A DNA stretch of 9,806 nucleotides from Candidatus Poribacteria bacterium (GTDB lineage Bacteria > Poribacteria > WGA-4E > WGA-3G). The stretch covers positions 1 through 9,806 of the forward strand of contig VXZL01000018.1 in assembly GCA_009845505.1 (NCBI GenBank), given 5' to 3'. The position numbers and the translations under genes are program-made. Positions 1 through 6,381 of this stretch are shown piece after piece. Numbering within the stretch: the first letter of the stretch is position 1; each line of letters starts with the position of its first letter. A model generated the notes under the pieces. It was not told where the DNA came from. It ran no database searches and was given only the letters and a program-made list of their open reading frames with translations.

Positions 1-62
1 TCGGGATTATTGACCGAACGGGCAATGAGATTCAGATTCAACATTGGTTTTTAAACTATTAA
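1..62 (+). CDS. C-terminal end of an upstream gene, possibly GspK-like (partial)
   Basis: The third forward frame reads without a stop from the window edge to a TAA at 60-62 and gives GIIDRTGNEIQIQHWFLNY. The alternating hydrophobic and polar residues followed by a short aromatic tail look like the last strands of a globular domain. In T2SS operons the gene before gspL is usually gspK, and GspK-type proteins often end in a similar strand-rich tail, so GspK is a reasonable guess. With only 19 residues visible, neither the family nor the frame can be proven. The gene would be co-directional with the secretion genes that follow 169 bp later. Confidence 0.35.
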   Translation, partial: GIIDRTGNEIQIQHWFLNY

Positions 63-69
63 ATATGGT

Positions 70-174
70 CACTGTTCCACTTCGTTTCACAGTGGTTTCC
101 TTCCAAGTAGAAAACCTGCGTTAGGTTATGAGGAGTTGCTAACCTTACCAAAGACCTGCCCGAAACGAAGTGGA
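70..174 (+). other. Structured intergenic segment (candidate leader RNA or small mobile repeat)
   Basis: TCCACTTCGTTTC (76-88) and GAAACGAAGTGGA (162-174) form a perfect 13-bp inverted repeat 73 bp apart. The left arm is also exactly the 13-nt loop of a local hairpin, CACTGT (70-75) with ACAGTG (89-94). Between the arms AGGTT (123-127) can pair with AACCT upstream (113-117) or AACCT downstream (141-145), but not both. A G-then-T run (GGGGTTTTT, 175-183) follows the right arm. The segment lies between two secretion genes, so as RNA it could switch between alternative folds ahead of the gspL-like gene. No 5-bp target duplication like those at 3293 and 8296 flanks it, but a degraded mobile repeat is still possible. 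Confidence 0.5.
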
Positions 175-231
175 GGGGTTTTTGCTTGGGTGTTTCTTTA
201 GCTCAGAAGCAGATAGCTAAAAAAATAAAAA

Positions 232-1959
232 ATGGCAAAAAATCGAGTCGTGGCGATAGATATCGGCACAAACACAGCAAAAATGGTTCAACTCGAACTA
301 TCGTCTACAGGCGTGCATCTCATCAATGCAAACGTTGTGACGTACCCAGACGCGACAGAGCAGCATCAAGTTGTTGAACCCGTCGCGCGTCTCTGGGCTG
401 CGTTAGGCAATACACCGACGCGACGCAACCTACTTTCGTTATTCAGCAGAAATACGACGGAGATTGGACTCGCTCTGCCACGATTCTTAGTGAGCACGAA
501 ACGCTTAGGCAATCTACCCGTTGCAACAGATGACCAACTCGCCAATATTGTCGCCATCTCAGCAGAAACAGAACTCCCGTTTCGGATTGAGGAAGCGATT
601 TTTACCTACCACGACGTTCAGCGAACCTCAGAGGCGATGTCGGTAGAGTTAATATCGACGAGACGTTCAACGGTTACAGATTATCTTGACCGACTCGAAC
701 AGATTGGCGTAACGGCTTCTGCGGTCATACCTTCAACGATAGCGATTGCTGAAGTCGCGGCAAAGAGTGGATGCACTGAACCTACATTCATCGTTGACAT
801 CGGTGCTGAACAGACAGATTTCTGTTTCATGAAAAACGGTGTGCTTCGGTTCTCACGGAGTTTCCGACTCGGGGAAAAGCATTTATCTGAGAACCGCGAA
901 CCGCGAATCGCGAACCGCGAAGCACCTGTATACAGATGGATGACGCAATTCGTCGGAGAACTGCAGCGCTCAATTGCTGCAGCCAAAACATACGACAACA
1001 CCAACAACCTTGACATAGCGGAAAATGCTGGAGACCTCACGCCATCGGAAACCGAAACTGAACTCTATCTGTGTGGCAGCGGGGCGCGCATTCGAGAACT
1101 AACGACTGCTTGTGAAACTGCTCTCAACATCAGAACACAACTCTGGAACCCGCTCCACGCGCTCGAACAGTCCGGAGGTATTGACACAAACCTCGTAAGT
1201 GCAGAAGCGAAAACCGTCCTTGACGAATGGGGCGACACGTTCGCCGTACCCTTGGGGGTCGCGCTTAATGCCGTGAATCCTGCAACAAAAGTATCACTGC
1301 TACCGCAAGAAACCGTTGAAACGCTGACCCAAGCCACACGCCAACGTCAACTCTTCGCTGCCGCTGGGTTAGGCGTTCTCGTGATTGGTGGCATGCTCTT
1401 TGGAGGATATACACTCCAACGTGCACAGCAGCATCGACACCAAGCACTCGACACACAACTCTCACACTATGCACAACCTATGGCATTAGCCAAGGCGCAA
1501 CTCGGACGAGAATTGGCAATTACCGAGATGCTAACACATCACATCTCGCCACTCGATATTCTACACGCCCTCAGTGCGATGTTCAAGGATAGGGCACAGG
1601 TCGCTTGGACGAACTTCAATATTACGAATCTTCACACGCCTGAGACAGCACGCATTACGTTCAATTTGGAGAGTGCCTCGCATAATGCGATCAATGCTCT
1701 CTTGCGTGCGCTCAATCGTTCTGATGTGTTCACCAACGTTCAAGCCGGTGAAGTTACAGCAACAACCCAAAACAGAAAACAGATTTTCCAAGTGCAGGTA
1801 CGCGCGAATCTGACAGCATCTGCTGTCCGAGCATTCGCTAAAGAACGCTACCCGATGCCCGAACTACCCATCCGTGAGACAACGATGGATGCTGAACCCG
1901 ACATCGCCCCGCCTGCATTGGAAACCCTTGAAAAGCCCAAAAATGAAAAAGAAAAATAA
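232..1959 (+). CDS. gspL: GspL-like assembly protein: PilM-type actin-like domain fused to PilN-like domain
   Basis: This is an inner-membrane platform protein of a type II secretion or type IV pilus-like machine. Such proteins link the cytoplasmic assembly ATPase to the periplasmic scaffold. Residues 1-373 have a PilM/FtsA-type actin fold: phosphate-1 motif DIGTNTAKM (10-18), phosphate-2-like DIGAEQTDF (189-197), and an adenosine-type CGSGARI (281-287). One transmembrane helix follows at about 374-395 (FAAAGLGVLVIGGMLFGGY). Residues 400-535 are PilN-like, with a coiled segment and then a mixed alpha/beta region. A Pro/Glu/Lys-rich tail ends the protein. PilM plus PilN in one chain is the GspL layout, but at 575 residues it is longer than a usual GspL (around 400). 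The nucleotide-binding motifs look better kept than in typical GspL. The ATG at 232 has only an A-rich upstream stretch with no clear Shine-Dalgarno. A gspM-like gene follows after 54 bp. A heptamer repeat interrupts residues 221-230. Confidence 0.8.
   Translation: MAKNRVVAIDIGTNTAKMVQLELSSTGVHLINANVVTYPDATEQHQVVEPVARLWAALGNTPTRRNLLSLFSRNTTEIGLALPRFLVSTKRLGNLPVATDDQLANIVAISAETELPFRIEEAIFTYHDVQRTSEAMSVELISTRRSTVTDYLDRLEQIGVTASAVIPSTIAIAEVAAKSGCTEPTFIVDIGAEQTDFCFMKNGVLRFSRSFRLGEKHLSENREPRIANREAPVYRWMTQFVGELQRSIAAAKTYDNTNNLDIAENAGDLTPSETETELYLCGSGARIRELTTACETALNIRTQLWNPLHALEQSGGIDTNLVSAEAKTVLDEWGDTFAVPLGVALNAVNPATKVSLLPQETVETLTQATRQRQLFAAAGLGVLVIGGMLFGGYTLQRAQQHRHQALDTQLSHYAQPMALAKAQLGRELAITEMLTHHISPLDILHALSAMFKDRAQVAWTNFNITNLHTPETARITFNLESASHNAINALLRALNRSDVFTNVQAGEVTATTQNRKQIFQVQVRANLTASAVRAFAKERYPMPELPIRETTMDAEPDIAPPALETLEKPKNEKEK
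892..919 (+). repeat. Heptanucleotide tandem repeat (AACCGCG x4) inside the gspL-like gene
   Basis: Four consecutive 7-bp units read AACCGCG, AACCGCG, AATCGCG, AACCGCG. They encode an Arg/Glu/Asn-rich stretch (about residues 221-230) between the two nucleotide-binding halves of the actin-like domain, probably a surface loop. Because 7 is not a multiple of 3, gain or loss of one unit would shift the reading frame before the membrane helix. Confidence 0.8.
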
Positions 1960-2013
1960 AACAATAGATTTCGCTGGTGCCGATAAACGCACGCATTTAT
2001 AAAGGACAGATAC

Positions 2014-3291
2014 ATGGAATTGAATCTCGAATTAACGCCTCGCAGCAAAATTTTACTCGGCATTTTAGGGTGTCTGTTTCTAATTGTCGTTATTTTACAA
2101 GGGGCTCCTATCTTCTATCGTTTATTTTCAAATCAAGGCACCAAAGCGAAGCAAGAACAGTTGTCAAAAACTGAAGATTTAGTTTACGCTGCAGAAGTTC
2201 TCAAACCCGTCGAATTTGAAATTTACAAGGCGACTGGGTTAGCACTGGCAGCAAATCCACAAGTCAACCCGCGCACGCAAGGCACAGCCACGCTCTTTGA
2301 CACAGAATCGCCGGAAACCGTCATTCGCGCACGCATTGATGCGCTCGTTAGGCGGGCGGGTATTCAACAAAATTATCAACTCCTGACGAAACCGGTAACT
2401 GCTAAACACACACACAAACTGACACTGCAAACACGGGAAAATCTCGTCCGCTATCTCTACTTCAAACATATAGAGACAGAAGAAAGAGAGCTTACAGAAA
2501 TTATTGAAGCGGAAACAGAAGCAGATACCTTCAACTTTCTGATGGATGCATGGCTCTCAAGTGCCGATACCGATGAAACGGAAGCCAGCAGCCAGCAGTC
2601 AGCAGTCGGTAAAGAGCCGTCCGTGTCAAAGAATAAAACGCAATCGCCACACGCTGAGAGTTTTCGAGAGCCAAAGGCAGAAATCCAATTCATCTCGCTT
2701 CCAGACGCGATACCGCTTTCGCTGCGCACCAAACTTGCGGCGTTCATCAAAACGATGACGATGCAGCAGTTACGCGGCGCAACAGACTTCAGACAAGGTT
2801 TCCTTGCAGCACAAATTCAGAAAGTTACAACGCCTCGCACGTCAGGTATCTTCGGTATCGGGACAAAGCCTGCCACCGTCGAAACCCGATTGCGAAAAAA
2901 CAGCACGCTTTTAAATTTTTTAACGCACGTGTTAGATGCAACATACATCGAGGCACCCTTAGACAGAGGCGAACTTCAATCTGCCCTCGTCACATACATT
3001 GAAAAGATTCAAGAACAGCAAGAGACGCTTGTCAATCAACTCGCTTTAGCACCTGCGACCTACCAGACAGAAGTGTACACGGTTGAAATGAAGTTCAAAA
3101 CAGATCTCGAAAAACTCGTAAACTTAAACCATCTCATTGAAACAGGTGCCAAGTGGCTGATAGTACGTGATTTGCGAATCTCTGCTGATAAGCAGGCTGA
3201 ATCGGGTCCAGCAGCAAGGCGAGGCAGGAATCTGGAGGCTGCTGGCGCGAACTTGAATGTAGATATATTCTTTATCGCTCGAATATTTTAA
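2014..3291 (+). CDS. gspM: GspM/PilO-like inner-membrane assembly protein
   Basis: This is a bitopic membrane protein that would pair with the preceding GspL-like protein in the inner-membrane platform. A short cytoplasmic tail (1-12) precedes one transmembrane helix at about 13-29 (ILLGILGCLFLIVVILQ), followed by a helical periplasmic region. The C-terminal part (about 355-425) has the strand-helix-strand pattern of PilO/GspM ferredoxin-like domains: a helix around DLEKLVNLNHLIE, then KWLIVRDLRIS, a disordered Ala/Arg/Gly loop, and a final strand NLNVDIFFIARIF. At 425 residues it is more than twice a usual GspM or PilO (roughly 160-220). The extra length is a middle region (about 60-350) with a charged, low-complexity linker near 180-222. 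The ATG at 2014 is supported by AAAGGA at 2001-2006. The family call rests on topology, position and C-terminal pattern more than on sequence motifs. Confidence 0.65.
   Translation: MELNLELTPRSKILLGILGCLFLIVVILQGAPIFYRLFSNQGTKAKQEQLSKTEDLVYAAEVLKPVEFEIYKATGLALAANPQVNPRTQGTATLFDTESPETVIRARIDALVRRAGIQQNYQLLTKPVTAKHTHKLTLQTRENLVRYLYFKHIETEERELTEIIEAETEADTFNFLMDAWLSSADTDETEASSQQSAVGKEPSVSKNKTQSPHAESFREPKAEIQFISLPDAIPLSLRTKLAAFIKTMTMQQLRGATDFRQGFLAAQIQKVTTPRTSGIFGIGTKPATVETRLRKNSTLLNFLTHVLDATYIEAPLDRGELQSALVTYIEKIQEQQETLVNQLALAPATYQTEVYTVEMKFKTDLEKLVNLNHLIETGAKWLIVRDLRISADKQAESGPAARRGRNLEAAGANLNVDIFFIARIF
2585..2605 (+). repeat. Heptanucleotide repeat (CCAGCAG-type x3) inside the gspM-like gene
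   Basis: Three adjacent 7-bp units, CCAGCAG, CCAGCAG and TCAGCAG, encode ASSQQSA (residues about 191-197) in the low-complexity linker. Three units are 21 bp, so this block is in frame as it stands. It has the same unit length as the repeat in the preceding gene but an unrelated sequence. Confidence 0.7.
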
Positions 3292-3292
3292 T

Positions 3293-3384
3293 TAGGACTT
3301 ACGCAATTCCGCGGTAGGTGCGGTTTCCCAACCGCACTGATCGTGTAATAGATAGCAGAATCCCATAATTTTGCGTAAGTCCTG
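3293..3384. mobile_element. MITE-like element, 92 bp, with 5-bp target duplication TTAAT
   Basis: AGGACTTACGCAA (3294-3306) and TTGCGTAAGTCCT (3371-3383) are a perfect 13-bp terminal inverted repeat. One extra base lies outside each end (T at 3293, G at 3384), and then TTAAT occurs on both sides (3288-3292 and 3385-3389). Inside is a second hairpin, GTGCGGTT-TCCC-AACCGCAC (3318-3337). There is no room for a transposase, so it must have been moved by one encoded elsewhere. The left duplication contains the TAA stop of the gspM-like gene. Without the element and one TTAAT, the gap to the secretin start would be 16 bp instead of 113, typical of a tight operon. The same end structure recurs at 8296-8566. 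Confidence 0.85.
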
Positions 3385-3404
3385 TTAATGAAGGACTATA
3401 TGTT

Positions 3405-6353
3405 ATGCAAGTACGAAAATTTTTATTGACTTCACTTCTCTGTTTAGGCGTGCTTATCCTGGGGCTCGCCGAGTTGCATGCCCAAGAACAGGAGCCAACA
3501 ATGCGCGTCGTCCAAACAGATGAAGCAGGACGGGCAATCCGTTTTGACTTTAACTTTACGGGCCAAGAACTGAGAGGTTTATTTGAATGGCTCTCACGAG
3601 AGACTGACCTCACGATTATCGCCAGCGAAGAAGATATTCGAGATAAAAGATTCTCGATCATTAACCTAAGAAACGTAACCATCGAAGAGGTCATCGAAAA
3701 AATTAAAACTGTTCTGACCCAATACGATCTCACACTTATCCAAACTGATAATACACTCTTGGTTACAACCTTCGCTCGCGCCATCGTAACAAAGGGAACT
3801 GTCAACAATATTACACCAGACCCTGATCTCGTTGATATGACCGACGAAATTCAAACCTACATTATCCAATTAAATACAGTCGTCGCTTCGGAACAGGTAG
3901 AACGCCTGAAACCACTTCTGAACAAACAAGCAAACATCTTTGCAGATACCGCAACAAACACACTCGTCATCACTGATGTCGCTTCTAATATCCGCCGAAT
4001 TGTCGCTATCCTTCAAATCGCAGACGAAGGGGAACGTTTTCCGTTAAAGATTCTCATAATTCCGCTCGCTTACGCTGAAGCCGGTCCCTTAGCGCAGACC
4101 CTCACCAGCATCTTTCAAGAAGGCGAGCGCGATGATGACCGACAGCAAAGAGGCAGCGGTCCGGGAATGAGCGCGGAAGAGGCAAAAACCGCAGCAGCAG
4201 AAATGAAAGCCGAAGGGGTCGGCTATGAAGTGCTTGATGGCGCAATCAAGATTGTTGCTGAAACCAGTTCTAATTCGCTCGTCCTCAAAGCCTCTGAAGC
4301 AAATCTTGTTTTCCTCCAAGAGATCGTCAAGGAACTGGATGTCGCTCCGAGTTTGCAAACGCAGATACGTACCTTCCGCCTCAATTACGCAGCCGCTGAG
4401 GATGTCGCCGAAACCCTTCAAGAAGTACTCACGGGTGAGAGTAACCAAAACCGAGGTAGAATGGACGCTTGGGACCGCGCGAAACTCAGAGAGTTTCAAC
4501 GCGAACGAGGCGTCGATCAATCCCAAGGCATCGTTGGTAACGTCAACGTCTCCCACAACGACCGACTCAACATCATTGTTATCTCCTCTGATCCACGGAA
4601 CTTTTCAATCATTGAAAAAGTTATCGCCGAACTCGATCAAGAACAGACGCAAGAAGAAATTAGGCTCTATTTCCTTCAGTTCGCAGATGCCGAAACCCTC
4701 GTCCAAAGCCTACAGGACCTGTTTGAAGGCGGCAGTGCCGGTTCTGATAGAAATCTCCCCTGGTGGGAACGGGAACGTCGTGCGCGACGAGGAGAACTCA
4801 GCGAAGGGAGCACCGGATTTGGCGTGCAAGGCGAGGTACACATCGTTGCCGATTTACGGCTCAATGCGATTCTTATCTCTACGAGTGCCCAGAACTTCGA
4901 GACGATTGACGGACTCATCAAAAAATTGGATGTCAATATGCCGGACCAGGAATGGGGCACCCGTATGTATAAACTCAAATACGCCGACGCGGAAAACGTT
5001 GCAGCCATCATCAATAATGTGTATCAAGGCAGCTCAGGAAACACCGGCAACTTCTTCTTCCTCGCTGAACGCCAACGCAACCAGACGCAAGGTTCATTGG
5101 CGGGTAACGTCACTGCTGAAGCGTATCCGACGCTGAATGCCGTTATTGTCTCAACCGCCACGCAACGCAACTTTGACCTCATCACAGAGTTTATTAACTC
5201 CATGGATGTCCAGACACCAGAGGGGCAAAAGGAAATTACTGAGGCAATCCGACTTGAGTATGGCAACGCTGAGCAGCTTCAGCAAGTCCTTCAACAGGTC
5301 TGGGAGGGGGAGGAAGGCGGCGACGGTTTTAGCTTCAGTCGTTTCTTCGCTTCTGGTGGCAGGCAAGAACAACAAGATATTAACTCTCTACGCGGAAAAG
5401 TTACAGTCTTTGCTGACCCGGATACCAATTCCTTGATCGTCACAACGCGGCAGCGATACCTCGCCGCTGTCAGGGCACTCATTAACAAATTAGATTTCGT
5501 GCGCGGACAGGTCTGGATAGACATCCAAATTCTGGAAGTTACACTTGATGAGACGACCAAGTTGGGTATCGAACTCACGGCACAAGAAAACAGAATCTTC
5601 GGGATCACCCCAAACCCCGGCAACCCACTCATTGGCGAGTTTGAGAGCCAACTCGGACTAACACAAGAAATTTCCGGATTCAACCTCGGCTTAGCCACGA
5701 AGGAATATATGTCGCTGCTCCACACGCTGATACGTGAGAACAAGGTCCAAACGCTTTCAACACCTTCACTGCTCACGCGAGACTCTTGGAACGCTACGTG
5801 GAGTAGCGGTCGCCGGATTCCATATCTTCAGAGCGTCGATACGACCAGCATTTTGGGGGAGACTGTTTCACAACCGCTTTTTAACTACGACTTCATCGAC
5901 CCACCCGTGGGTATTAACATATCTCTCACGCCTTACATCGCCAAATCGCAAGCCACCGAAGGTGGCAAACGGACAATCGGTTTGGATATCGAAAACATCA
6001 GTGCCAGCAATTTCATTGAGTTTACCGAGTTCAATGCACCAATCACCGATGACAACGCCATAAGCGTCTATATCGATGTTAAAGACGGTCAACAGCTTGT
6101 CGTTGGGGGTATCATCCGAAAGAAGCAGAAAGAGGTCGAAAACAAACTCCCCATCTTAGGCGACATCCCCTTAATCGGTAGACTCTTCAAAAACACAGAA
6201 ACGGCTATTGAAGATACGGAAATTGTCATCATCATAACGCCACACATCGTCGATATTAAAAATCCTGAGGACATTGAGAAACTCAAGGAAAAAGCACAGG
6301 ATTGGCAGAATAACGGGAGTACAGGGAAAGAGAGTGAGCGTGAAGAGAAATAG
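3405..6353 (+). CDS. gspD: Outer-membrane secretin (GspD/PilQ superfamily) with six N1-like modules
   Basis: It forms the outer-membrane channel of the secretion or pilus system. A Sec signal peptide covers residues 1-26 (hydrophobic SLLCLGVLILGLAE, likely cleavage after LHA). An N0 domain follows (about 42-125, containing LFEWLSRETDLTII). Six N1-type ring modules then run at about 148-208, 213-313, 318-412, 417-510, 515-602 and 608-698. Modules 2-6 open with a Y/F-A/G-x-A signature (LAYAEA, LNYAAA, LQFADA, LKYADA, LEYGNA), and all close with a strand such as NTLVIT, NSLVLK, NIIVIS, NAILIS, NAVIVS or NSLIVT plus a helix. The secretin barrel spans about 700-950, with VGGIIRK (899-905), LPILGDIPLIGRLF (915-928) and ITPHIV (944-949). 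A short charged tail ends the protein. At 982 residues it is much longer than typical GspD (around 650). Start choice: ATG at 3405 with AAGGA at 3391-3395 and a good signal peptide. PilQ is the alternative; the gspL/gspM neighbours favour GspD. Confidence 0.93.
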   Translation: MQVRKFLLTSLLCLGVLILGLAELHAQEQEPTMRVVQTDEAGRAIRFDFNFTGQELRGLFEWLSRETDLTIIASEEDIRDKRFSIINLRNVTIEEVIEKIKTVLTQYDLTLIQTDNTLLVTTFARAIVTKGTVNNITPDPDLVDMTDEIQTYIIQLNTVVASEQVERLKPLLNKQANIFADTATNTLVITDVASNIRRIVAILQIADEGERFPLKILIIPLAYAEAGPLAQTLTSIFQEGERDDDRQQRGSGPGMSAEEAKTAAAEMKAEGVGYEVLDGAIKIVAETSSNSLVLKASEANLVFLQEIVKELDVAPSLQTQIRTFRLNYAAAEDVAETLQEVLTGESNQNRGRMDAWDRAKLREFQRERGVDQSQGIVGNVNVSHNDRLNIIVISSDPRNFSIIEKVIAELDQEQTQEEIRLYFLQFADAETLVQSLQDLFEGGSAGSDRNLPWWERERRARRGELSEGSTGFGVQGEVHIVADLRLNAILISTSAQNFETIDGLIKKLDVNMPDQEWGTRMYKLKYADAENVAAIINNVYQGSSGNTGNFFFLAERQRNQTQGSLAGNVTAEAYPTLNAVIVSTATQRNFDLITEFINSMDVQTPEGQKEITEAIRLEYGNAEQLQQVLQQVWEGEEGGDGFSFSRFFASGGRQEQQDINSLRGKVTVFADPDTNSLIVTTRQRYLAAVRALINKLDFVRGQVWIDIQILEVTLDETTKLGIELTAQENRIFGITPNPGNPLIGEFESQLGLTQEISGFNLGLATKEYMSLLHTLIRENKVQTLSTPSLLTRDSWNATWSSGRRIPYLQSVDTTSILGETVSQPLFNYDFIDPPVGINISLTPYIAKSQATEGGKRTIGLDIENISASNFIEFTEFNAPITDDNAISVYIDVKDGQQLVVGGIIRKKQKEVENKLPILGDIPLIGRLFKNTETAIEDTEIVIIITPHIVDIKNPEDIEKLKEKAQDWQNNGSTGKESEREEK

Positions 6354-6381
6354 GTGCGGCATTCACGTTGGAGTATTATCG

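Noticed and set aside
3299..3808. Minus-strand open frame of 169 residues over the mobile element and secretin start
   Set aside because: It is antisense to the secretin signal peptide and N0 domain, runs into the mobile element, and has no recognisable protein features.
4225..5136. A 303-residue plus-strand open frame inside the secretin gene
   Set aside because: It lies in another frame of the secretin, is rich in Ser/Arg/Lys with no domain pattern, and the secretin frame has clear family motifs throughout.
6354..6381. Shared terminator between the convergent secretin and TPR genes
   Set aside because: The 28-bp gap has no stem-loop with a T run on either strand.
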